The notes beneath the pieces were generated by a model, which saw only the letters and a list, made by a program, of their open reading frames with translations, made no database searches and was not told where the DNA came from. Shown in pieces: positions 1-5,826 of a stretch of 11,232 bases of DNA. The DNA lies in contig JALQUJ010000208.1 in assembly GCA_023263825.1 (NCBI GenBank), positions 1 to 11,232 of the forward strand, written 5' to 3'. The stretch is from Porticoccus sp. GTDB taxonomy: Bacteria; Pseudomonadota; Gammaproteobacteria; Pseudomonadales; Porticoccaceae. The position numbers were made by a program, and so were the translations under genes. Within the stretch, counting starts at the first letter, position 1; each line of letters begins with the position of its first letter.

Positions 1-12
1 AATTGGATAGAA

Positions 13-48
13 AAACAAAAAAACCGACTCTATGCCGGTTTTTTGTTT
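13..48. terminator. Bidirectional intrinsic terminator
   Basis: AAAAAACCG (18-26) pairs with CGGTTTTTT (36-44) around a 9-base loop. The stem can extend by four more pairs (13-16 with 45-48) past one bulged A. The A-rich left arm and T-rich right arm mean that either strand ends in a U-run. It lies 40 bases past the stop of the leftward secreted-protein gene, so it probably ends that transcript. It may also end a rightward gene lying outside the window: a TAG at 8-10 could be its stop, but too little sequence is visible to say. Confidence 0.7.
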
Positions 49-87
49 GCTAATGGGTTTTATTGGTTAATGGTTACCATGTGTTTT

Positions 88-672
88 CTATAGCTCATCG
101 TACAGTGATTCCTGAGGAATTGAGTTCATCATTGCCTTGAAGTAGGCAATGGGAATATTGATTTGGTTAGTTCTACTACCGGAGAGTGTTACGTCCAGGC
201 CCATAGTAGCTCCATCAAAAAAATACAGGAAGCTCAGTGGAATGGCCAACCTTTCTTCGTATCGGCAAGATGTGTTTTCACACACATTTTCATTTTTTGA
301 TAGGGTAACAAGAGGTAGTTTATTGCCTTGTTTATTGACAGCATCTTTATAGGAGCGCCAGTCCGTATCATTGTATTGAGCCGTAATGTACAGGGCGTAA
401 TGATCTGCGCCTTTATGGTCTATTAGGCGAGTGAGGTAAATTTCAGAAAAATGGTCGGATAGCTTTGTATCTGAAGGGGCAAAGTTGGGGCCGTAAGTGA
501 CTTCGCCATATTCTTTTTCTAGTCTAAATTCAATATGTTTACTGATGTCTTTTTCTGATGCCCAGTTAATGCTCTGTTTTGATTCTGAGGATGCGTCTGA
601 TGTTGGATTAGCTTGGGCTTGCAGTGTAAAAGCAAGGCCTAAGAAGATGATGGCTTGGAATGCATATTTCAT
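88..672 (-). CDS. Secreted or periplasmic protein of unknown function
   Basis: I do not recognise this 194-residue protein. The start at 672 is chosen because GGAG lies 6 bases upstream; an in-frame ATG four codons earlier (684) contains that GGAG and is less likely. Residues 1-21 look like a classical Sec signal peptide: Lys2, a hydrophobic core (about residues 7-17), then AQA before Asn22 as a likely signal peptidase I site. There is no lipobox Cys. The mature part is soluble and polar, has no further membrane helix, and contains two cysteines four residues apart (C131 and C136) that could form a disulfide in the periplasm. The gene stands alone, transcribed away from the housekeeping block, with a terminator just downstream. 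Function is not inferable from motifs; secretion is an inference from the N-terminus. Confidence 0.8.
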   Translation of the reverse strand: MKYAFQAIIFLGLAFTLQAQANPTSDASSESKQSINWASEKDISKHIEFRLEKEYGEVTYGPNFAPSDTKLSDHFSEIYLTRLIDHKGADHYALYITAQYNDTDWRSYKDAVNKQGNKLPLVTLSKNENVCENTSCRYEERLAIPLSFLYFFDGATMGLDVTLSGSRTNQINIPIAYFKAMMNSIPQESLYDEL

Positions 673-745
673 GTGTTGCTCCATTTATTTAGTCACTTTT
701 TAATGAGTGCTGTTTGTTGGTGTGAGCCTATTTGTGGTCTGATTA

Positions 746-775
746 TTTATAAATATTCCAGAACCGCAAGTTCAG
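746..775 (-). promoter_or_regulatory. Possible sigma70 promoter of the secreted-protein gene
   Basis: Read leftward, CTGAAC (770-775) is a weak -35 (three of six consensus bases) and TATAAA (746-751) is a good -10 (five of six), 18 bases apart. The -10 lies about 75 bases before the gene start. An imperfect inverted repeat (CAGAAC, five bases, GTTCAG, 759-775) overlaps the -35 and could be an operator. This is a pattern match only. Confidence 0.3.
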
Positions 776-830
776 ATAACGTAGATGATAATAGGTTCCA
801 TCTTATATATGAATGGCTATATATGAGTGA

Positions 831-846
831 ATACCCAAATGGGTAT
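831..846. repeat. Perfect inverted repeat, operator-like
   Basis: ATACCCA (831-837) and TGGGTAT (840-846) are perfect inverted arms of 7 bases around AA. The two-base gap is too small for a stable hairpin, so a dimeric-protein binding site is the more natural reading. It lies roughly midway in the divergent gap. No regulator is assigned. Confidence 0.4.
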
Positions 847-1053
847 AAGAACTTCGTACAAAATTGGATTCTTTTTTTTATATCTAATTTTTAAGCCTAC
901 TTATTGGGTCAAGTTTGTGTGGTGATAAGTTTATTTTTGGGCCGTGGATGTACCGTTCAGGTGGAGGTAGAGGTGTTGCTTTTCCAGCGTTATCCCCTCT
1001 GTTGATGTGGTAATATAGCCGTCTTGTTTATCTGTTCTTCTAATGTGTTTTAG

Positions 1054-1120
1054 CTGAAATACTATTTTATGACTGAAATGCTATTTATGGCCGGAATACT
1101 TTTATGATTGGAATACTATG
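1054..1120 (+). repeat. Degenerate tandem repeat ending in a start codon
   Basis: Four related units follow one another: CTGAAATACTATTTTATGA (1054-1072), CTGAAATGCTATTTATGG (1073-1090), CCGGAATACTTTTATGA (1091-1107) and TTGGAATACTATG (1108-1120). Unit lengths fall 19, 18, 17, 13. Each ends in ATG or ATG plus one base, and the last supplies the start codon of the hydrolase gene. The repeats therefore occupy the whole translation-initiation region of that gene. Confidence 0.75.
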
Positions 1121-1777
1121 TCAGATCCTATTTTAGAAAGGAATCAATATATCGTTCGTACCTTTCCTGTGGGGCCATTGCAGTGCAACTGCACCATTAT
1201 TGGCGATACAGTGAGTAAAAAAGCACTTGTGGTAGACCCCGGTGGTGATGCTCAGGTGATTCTCAGCCTGTTATCTGAGTTGGATTTACAGGTTGTAGCA
1301 ATTATTCATACCCATGCACATTTTGACCATATTCTTGCTGCTGGTGAGATAAAAAAAGCCACGGGTGTACCTATTTATCTACACGAAAGCGACATGTTCT
1401 TATGGAGTGGTCTTGAAGAGCAGTGCGCCATGTTTGGATTTAGAATGCCTGACACCTTGTTGCCTGATCCAGACCAATACTTTAGTGATGATCATGATCT
1501 CGGTTGCTGTGGTGGGGTGGCAATCCATACCCCCGGCCATACTCCAGGTTCAACCAGTTTTTGGTTTGAAGAAAGCAAAACATTGATAGCCGGTGATACC
1601 CTGTTTAAAGGTGGTATTGGCCGTACAGATTTCCCCGGTGGTGACCCTGAACAAATAGTTAGTTCGATCCGTGAGCGTATTTATACACTGGATGATGATG
1701 CCACTGTGATTACCGGGCATGGGCCGGCTACAACCATTGGTGTTGAGAAACAAAGTAATATGTTTGTTAGGGCTTAA
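1118..1777 (+). CDS. Metallo-beta-lactamase-fold hydrolase, YcbL/glyoxalase II-like
   Basis: This 219-residue protein is a cytoplasmic MBL-fold hydrolase of the YcbL type; some YcbL proteins have glyoxalase II (hydroxyacylglutathione hydrolase) activity. Visible metal ligands are the HxHxDH motif (H66, H68, D70, H71), H141 in TPGHTPGS, D160 in AGDTLF, and H201 in TGHGP. FKGGIGRTDFPGGD (163-176) is typical of the YcbL group. Length matches the family (about 215), and the large C-terminal substrate domain of classical GloB is absent. The start has only a weak GGA seven bases upstream. It heads the rightward block; the dUTPase gene follows after 52 bases. The fold assignment is firm. The substrate is an inference: a thioesterase acting on glutathione or another thiol ester is likely, and a lactonase is possible. 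Confidence 0.92.
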   Translation: MSDPILERNQYIVRTFPVGPLQCNCTIIGDTVSKKALVVDPGGDAQVILSLLSELDLQVVAIIHTHAHFDHILAAGEIKKATGVPIYLHESDMFLWSGLEEQCAMFGFRMPDTLLPDPDQYFSDDHDLGCCGGVAIHTPGHTPGSTSFWFEESKTLIAGDTLFKGGIGRTDFPGGDPEQIVSSIRERIYTLDDDATVITGHGPATTIGVEKQSNMFVRA

Positions 1778-1819
1778 AAGCAGATTTAGAAAGTTAGCAG
1801 AAAAGCTAGCTTTGGCGTC

Positions 1820-1824
1820 GGAGG
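1820..1824 (+). promoter_or_regulatory. Ribosome-binding site that fixes the dUTPase start
   Basis: GGAGG lies five bases before the ATG at 1830. The same frame is open further upstream to 1719, but that part overlaps the hydrolase gene and has no such site, so 1830 is the start. Confidence 0.85.
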
Positions 1825-1829
1825 CAACA

Positions 1830-2441
1830 ATGAAACAACAAATTCTCACCATGCTGGAATTACAGGATGCAATGAATAGCAAGGTCAACGAAAACTGGGT
1901 TGATCAAGGTTTTGCCTGGTATCGTGCTATTTGGGTGGAATGTGCGGAGTTGCTTGACCACTACGGTTGGAAGTGGTGGAAGAAACAAACACCGGATGCT
2001 GATCAGGTCAAACTTGAATTGGTGGATATTTGGCACTTTGGTTTAAGTATTTTGTTGCTTGAGTCTTCTAATGAAGTAGAAATAGCTGCTGCTGTAGAGC
2101 AAGAGCTGTCTAGAGCAACCCCTTCGGGTGATTTCCGTGAAGATTTGGAAGCATTCACTCTGGCAACATTGCAAAGCAAAAGTTTTGATGTGACGAGTTT
2201 TGCTACGTTGATGGCTGGTATCGATTTATCTTTTGATGAATTGTATACCCGCTATGTGGGGAAAAACGTTTTAAATTTCTTTAGGCAAGACAATGGTTAT
2301 CAGGATGGTAGTTACCGCAAGCAATGGGGTGGTAAGGAAGACAACGAGCACCTGGTTGAAGCGGTCGCCGAACTGGATCACTCCAGCCCACTATTTAAAG
2401 ATGACTTATACCAGGCGCTGGAGCAGCGCTATCGTGTGTAA
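1830..2441 (+). CDS. Dimeric all-alpha dUTPase (dUTP diphosphatase)
   Basis: This 203-residue protein belongs to the dimeric, all-helical dUTPase family (dUTPase_2, MazG-like NTP pyrophosphatase superfamily). It is unrelated to the trimeric beta-sheet Dut of E. coli. It hydrolyses dUTP (in this family often also dUDP) to dUMP, which keeps uracil out of DNA and feeds dTMP synthesis. Magnesium-binding acidic motifs are visible: E37xxE40 in WVECAELLDHYGWKWW and E63xxD66 in KLELVDIWHFGLS. A second conserved block, KNVLNFFRQDNGY through GGKEDN (about 145-172), is diagnostic of the family. The start at 1830 has a strong GGAGG site. ttcA follows after 17 bases, so co-transcription is likely. The product is clear; whether a trimeric dut also exists elsewhere cannot be seen. 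Confidence 0.92.
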   Translation: MKQQILTMLELQDAMNSKVNENWVDQGFAWYRAIWVECAELLDHYGWKWWKKQTPDADQVKLELVDIWHFGLSILLLESSNEVEIAAAVEQELSRATPSGDFREDLEAFTLATLQSKSFDVTSFATLMAGIDLSFDELYTRYVGKNVLNFFRQDNGYQDGSYRKQWGGKEDNEHLVEAVAELDHSSPLFKDDLYQALEQRYRV

Positions 2442-2458
2442 TAGATAGGTTACTGATT

Positions 2459-3457
2459 GTGAATGATTTAAGTGCTCAGCCCGGTGAAAATAAAAGCAAA
2501 AGCATGAAAGAACGTGAAAGTCAGATGCTTCATATTGAGCCTGTGGCGAGTGCTCAGCCTGTGACTAATGTCCAGAGTTCACGCAAAGGCAAGGTTGAAG
2601 CAAACAAGCTGCAAAAACGCCTGCGTCGTAATGTAGGTAATGCTATCGCTGATTACAATATGATTGAAGATGGCGATAAAATTATGGTTTGCCTTTCAGG
2701 TGGCAAAGATTCCTATTGTATGCTGGATATTCTGCTTAATTTGCAAAAGACAGCACCCATCTCTTTCGATATTGTTGCGGTAAATCTCGATCAGAAACAG
2801 CCAGGGTTCCCTCGTGAGGTTCTACCAGATTACTTGAGTAACATTGGGGTATCTTTCCATATACTGGAAAAAGATACTTACAGTGTAGTGACAGAAAAAA
2901 TTCCAGAGGGTAAGACCTATTGCAGTCTTTGTTCACGCTTGAGGCGAGGCACCCTTTACGGCTTTGCACAGGAAATTGGCGCAACCAAAGTGGCCTTGGG
3001 TCATCACCGTGACGATATCATTGAAACGCTATTTTTGAATATGTTCTATTGCGGCAAGTTAAAAGCAATGCCTCCCAAATTATTGAGTGATGATAAGCAA
3101 AACGTGGTTATTCGCCCCTTAGCTTATTGTAAAGAAGCAGACCTTGAGGCTTATGCTGAACTGAAAGAGTTTCCAATCATCCCTTGTAACTTGTGTGGTT
3201 CACAAGATGGTTTGCAGCGGCAAGTAATCAAAGACATGTTGCAGCAGTGGGAGAAACAGCACCCGGGTAGATTAGAGACTATTTTTGCTGCCACAAAAAA
3301 TGTTGCATCGTCACAACTGGCGGATACAGACTTGTTTGACTTTGACAGCCTAAAAGTTGTGCGGCCAGTCGAGTCAGAAATTGAGCAAGAGCAGCGTATT
3401 GGTATGGTAAACCTTTGGGATGCGCCAAATACCAACAATCAGGATGTCACTTTATGA
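2459..3457 (+). CDS. ttcA: tRNA 2-thiocytidine biosynthesis protein TtcA
   Basis: TtcA is an iron-sulfur, ATP-dependent enzyme that thiolates cytidine 32 of certain tRNAs in the cytoplasm. The 332-residue sequence has the PP-loop ATP-binding motif SGGKDS (80-85), two CxxC pairs (C155/C158 in CSLC, C243/C246 in CNLC) that with the family's known chemistry account for the [4Fe-4S] cluster and active-site cysteines, GHHRDD (181-186), and NMFYCGKLKAMPPK (194-207). The conserved core starts near residue 46 (EANKLQKRLRRNVG), so the N-terminus is about 30-40 residues longer than in E. coli TtcA. The start is uncertain: GTG at 2459 has an AGG about 10 bases upstream, while ATGs at 2504 and 2525 lack good sites and would shorten the extension. 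Its stop overlaps the duplicated dnaX start region. Confidence 0.95.
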   Translation: MNDLSAQPGENKSKSMKERESQMLHIEPVASAQPVTNVQSSRKGKVEANKLQKRLRRNVGNAIADYNMIEDGDKIMVCLSGGKDSYCMLDILLNLQKTAPISFDIVAVNLDQKQPGFPREVLPDYLSNIGVSFHILEKDTYSVVTEKIPEGKTYCSLCSRLRRGTLYGFAQEIGATKVALGHHRDDIIETLFLNMFYCGKLKAMPPKLLSDDKQNVVIRPLAYCKEADLEAYAELKEFPIIPCNLCGSQDGLQRQVIKDMLQQWEKQHPGRLETIFAATKNVASSQLADTDLFDFDSLKVVRPVESEIEQEQRIGMVNLWDAPNTNNQDVTL

Positions 3458-3479
3458 GTTACCAGTTATGAGTTACCAG
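3452..3479 (+). repeat. Perfect 14-bp tandem duplication at the ttcA/dnaX junction
   Basis: TTATGAGTTACCAG occurs twice back to back (3452-3465 and 3466-3479). The first copy contains the ttcA stop (TGA 3455-3457) overlapping an ATG (3454); the second contains the dnaX ATG (3468). The first ATG opens a five-codon ORF (MSYQL) ending in TGA at 3469-3471, overlapping the dnaX ATG. The only clear Shine-Dalgarno-like sequence, AGGA (3441-3444), is spaced for the first ATG, not the second. Confidence 0.95.
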
Positions 3480-5417
3480 GTTCTTGCACGTAAATGGCGC
3501 CCTCGTATTTTTAATGAAATGGTGGGGCAGGAGCATGTACTTAGAGCCCTCGTTAATGCACTGGATAATGAGCGTCTACACCATGCCTACTTGTTTACTG
3601 GAACCCGGGGTGTGGGTAAAACCACGATTGCCAGAATTTTGGCCAAATGCCTCAACTGTGAGCAGGGTATTAGTTCTACGCCTTGTGGTGAATGTAGTGT
3701 CTGCACATCCATTGCTGAAGGGCGCTTTGTCGATCTTATTGAGGTCGATGCGGCATCTCGCACTAAAGTGGAAGATACCCGAGAGCTGATGGAAAATGTC
3801 CAATACGCACCGACGGTTGGGCGTTTTAAAGTGTACCTGATCGATGAAGTGCACATGCTTTCTACCCATAGTTTTAACGCTTTATTAAAAACGTTAGAAG
3901 AGCCTCCACCCCACGTGAAGTTCCTGTTGGCAACGACTGATCCGCAAAAACTACCCGTCACGATTTTATCCCGTTGTCTTCAGTTTAATTTGAAGAACCT
4001 GAGCCCTGAGCGAATTGTTGAACATCTACAGCACGTGCTTACAGAAGAGCAGGTGCCCTGCGAGGAGGCAGGTTTATGGGCATTGGCACGTGCAGCCGAA
4101 GGTAGTATGCGTGATGCCTTAAGCCTTACAGATCAGGCCATTGCCCATGGTGATGGAAAGCTTACTGAAGCAGAAGTAAGCACCATGTTGGGTACTATAG
4201 ACCTTACAGCGATTGCCGATATTGCTCGAGCATTGGTGAATAATGATGGCACCGAAGTTTTGGCTGTGGTCCAAAAAATGTCGGAACACGCCCCAGATTA
4301 CAACGCAGCTTTGGCTGATTTATTGTCTGTATGGCATAGGGTTGCTATTGCCCAGACCGTTCCCGATGCATTAGATAACCGGCATGGTGATTACCAGTTG
4401 ATTCAGGAATTGTCGAAAGCATTAAGTAAGGAAGATGTTCAGCTGTTCTATCAAACAGTTTTGTTGGGTCGCAGGGATTTACCCCTAGCTCCAGACCCAA
4501 AAACAGGATTTGAGATGGTGATGTTACGAATGTTGGCTTTTCAGCCTGCTCGTGAAAATCGTATTGATCCTCCTGTTGCTTCTCCTGAGATAAAAGCATC
4601 TAAGGATGAATCCTCTATCCCTGCTGAAGAAGAGGGGGTATTTGATCCTTTAAAAAAGCCTGAACCCGTCATGCCCAAAGCGGCTGTTGTGGCGGGATCA
4701 GACGTTCAGGAAAAGACTGCTACAGATGATAGTACCCGAGAGGGTGGACTTGCAGAAAGTACAGTTGAAGCTTCAGGCTATGAACTAGCTGAATATGAAG
4801 AGTTTGCTGCATTATCTGAATCTAGAATAGATAAGCCAGATATTTCTGGGCTTGAGAGCACGGCAGCAGAAACAGGTGTACAACCCCCGGTATTAGAGCC
4901 TGCAATAGATTTACGTCAAAGTAATGAACCATTGACGGATCAAGATATTCAAGTGCTTTCGCAAGAGGTTCATCAGCATGAAGTACGCCATCCTCAGCAA
5001 GAAGGTATATCACCAACATGTGCATTTAGTGATATTAAGCCTGAGCGATGGATTGAGATTTATCAGGGGTTATCCGTTGGTGGTGTTTTACAAAATGTGG
5101 CAGCTAATTTAGCGTTGGTTGAAGTTCGGGGTAATGTGCTTCGTTTTGACCTGGATATTGCCAATAGCTCATTGTATGAAGAGGGTCATCAACAACGTCT
5201 AGCTGATGCACTATCTGAATATTTTGGACAGCCTGTTGCTGTTGATATCGAGGTGGGTGCTGTTGCGATGGAAACTCCCCAGGCAAATCGTTTAAGAAAA
5301 AAAGATGAACGGCAAGCAGCGGCGCTGGATAGCCTTAAACATGATCCCAATGTGCGTCGTGTAATGGATGTGTTTGGTGGGGTACTGTTAGAGAAAACGG
5401 TAAAACCTATAGATTGA
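3468..5417 (+). CDS. dnaX: DNA polymerase III subunit tau (DnaX clamp-loader ATPase)
   Basis: DnaX is the AAA+ motor of the clamp loader, which opens the beta clamp and places it on primed DNA; full-length tau also tethers polymerase and helicase. The 649-residue protein shows MSYQVLARKWRP at the N-terminus, Walker A GTRGVGKTT (45-53), a zinc-binding cysteine set (C64, C73, C76, C79), Walker B with D126-E127 (LIDEVH), and sensor-region SRC (168-170). An acidic, low-complexity linker runs from about 380 to 505. The C-terminal tau domain (about 515-649) contacts polymerase alpha in relatives. Length matches E. coli tau (643). ATG 3468 is chosen because family proteins start with MSYQVLARKWRP. 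It has no good ribosome-binding site, and the preceding mini-ORF suggests translational coupling to ttcA. A frameshift signal near 4652 predicts a shorter gamma form. Confidence 0.97.
   Translation: MSYQVLARKWRPRIFNEMVGQEHVLRALVNALDNERLHHAYLFTGTRGVGKTTIARILAKCLNCEQGISSTPCGECSVCTSIAEGRFVDLIEVDAASRTKVEDTRELMENVQYAPTVGRFKVYLIDEVHMLSTHSFNALLKTLEEPPPHVKFLLATTDPQKLPVTILSRCLQFNLKNLSPERIVEHLQHVLTEEQVPCEEAGLWALARAAEGSMRDALSLTDQAIAHGDGKLTEAEVSTMLGTIDLTAIADIARALVNNDGTEVLAVVQKMSEHAPDYNAALADLLSVWHRVAIAQTVPDALDNRHGDYQLIQELSKALSKEDVQLFYQTVLLGRRDLPLAPDPKTGFEMVMLRMLAFQPARENRIDPPVASPEIKASKDESSIPAEEEGVFDPLKKPEPVMPKAAVVAGSDVQEKTATDDSTREGGLAESTVEASGYELAEYEEFAALSESRIDKPDISGLESTAAETGVQPPVLEPAIDLRQSNEPLTDQDIQVLSQEVHQHEVRHPQQEGISPTCAFSDIKPERWIEIYQGLSVGGVLQNVAANLALVEVRGNVLRFDLDIANSSLYEEGHQQRLADALSEYFGQPVAVDIEVGAVAMETPQANRLRKKDERQAAALDSLKHDPNVRRVMDVFGGVLLEKTVKPID
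4631..4710 (+). promoter_or_regulatory. Programmed -1 frameshift signal in dnaX (gamma product)
   Basis: In the dnaX frame the codons TTA AAA AAG give the heptamer A AAA AAG (4652-4658), the same slippery site used in E. coli dnaX. It overlaps a second candidate, T TTA AAA (4649-4655). A -1 slip gives GCC then TGA (4661-4663), so the predicted gamma protein has 398 residues and ends LKKA. Two stimulators are visible: a purine-rich, Shine-Dalgarno-like AGAGGGGG (4631-4638) 13 bases upstream, and a downstream stem of CCTGAAC (4659-4665) with GTTCAGG (4704-4710). That stem extends with GTC/GAC (4668-4670, 4701-4703) and possibly CCC/GGG (4674-4676, 4694-4696). Gamma would keep the ATPase and oligomerisation domains and lose the tau tail. 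Confidence 0.8.
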
Positions 5418-5464
5418 ACACGTTTAAAAATTAATGTAATTTGTTATATATATGCGGTAATACT

Positions 5465-5782
5465 ATGAATATTAATGATTTAATGAAGCAGGCTCAGGGC
5501 ATGCAGCAGCAAATGCATCAGATGCAGGAAGAGGCTGCAAAGGCTGAGGTAACTGGTGAATCTGGAGCCGGTATGGTGCAAGTGGTGATGAATGGTCGTC
5601 ATGACGTACGCAAAGTAACAGTAGATCCTGGTTTGCTGTCCGAAGAAAAAGAGTTTCTTGAAGACTTACTTGCTGCAGCCGTTAATGATGCGGTACGCAA
5701 GGTGGAAGAAGCTCAGAAAAAACAAATGGAAAAATTGACCGGTGGAATGCAAATGCCACCAGGGTTTCAGATGCCCTTCTGA
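5465..5782 (+). CDS. ybaB: YbaB/EbfC-family nucleoid-associated protein
   Basis: This is a small dimeric DNA-binding protein (105 residues; E. coli YbaB has 109). The family binds DNA as a tweezer-like dimer and is almost always found between dnaX and recR, as here. Seen in the sequence: MNINDLMKQAQGMQQQM, a Met/Gln-rich helix (about 1-30) likely to be coiled coil; VTGESGAGMVQVVMNG (about 30-45); EDLLAAAVNDAVRKVEE (about 66-82); and the typical tail GGMQMPPGFQMPF. The start at 5465 matches the family N-terminus, while an in-frame ATG at 5441 would add eight residues with no homology. The ribosome-binding site is weak (GGTAA, 4-5 bases upstream). It follows dnaX by 47 bases and precedes recR by 44. 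Confidence 0.95.
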   Translation: MNINDLMKQAQGMQQQMHQMQEEAAKAEVTGESGAGMVQVVMNGRHDVRKVTVDPGLLSEEKEFLEDLLAAAVNDAVRKVEEAQKKQMEKLTGGMQMPPGFQMPF

Positions 5783-5826
5783 GATACCTCGCTGCTTATG
5801 AAAATGCGATTAAAAAGGCTTGTATA

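Larger units (their letters stand above)
673..1117. other. Intergenic region without a convincing gene
   Basis: This is a divergent gap of 445 bases between the leftward secreted-protein gene and the rightward hydrolase gene. Open frames here are short, lack ribosome-binding sites and look like no known protein. It holds a possible leftward promoter (746-775), inverted repeats at 759-775 and 831-846, an imperfect 14-bp direct repeat (804-831), an AT-rich tract (about 850-895), and a degenerate tandem repeat from 1054 to the hydrolase start. I could not pick out a convincing sigma70 promoter for the rightward genes. Confidence 0.6.

Noticed and set aside
655..894. Rightward open frame of 79 codons in the first intergenic region
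   Set aside because: Starts inside the leftward gene's signal peptide, lacks a ribosome-binding site, has no family resemblance and covers AT-rich repeats.
1802..1813. Palindrome AAAGCTAGCTTT before the dUTPase ribosome-binding site
   Set aside because: Arms of only four bases around a four-base loop, AT-rich, with no evidence of a regulatory role; too weak for a terminator.
1550..1888. Leftward open frame of 112 codons
   Set aside because: Lies opposite the well-supported hydrolase and dUTPase genes and encodes no recognisable motif.
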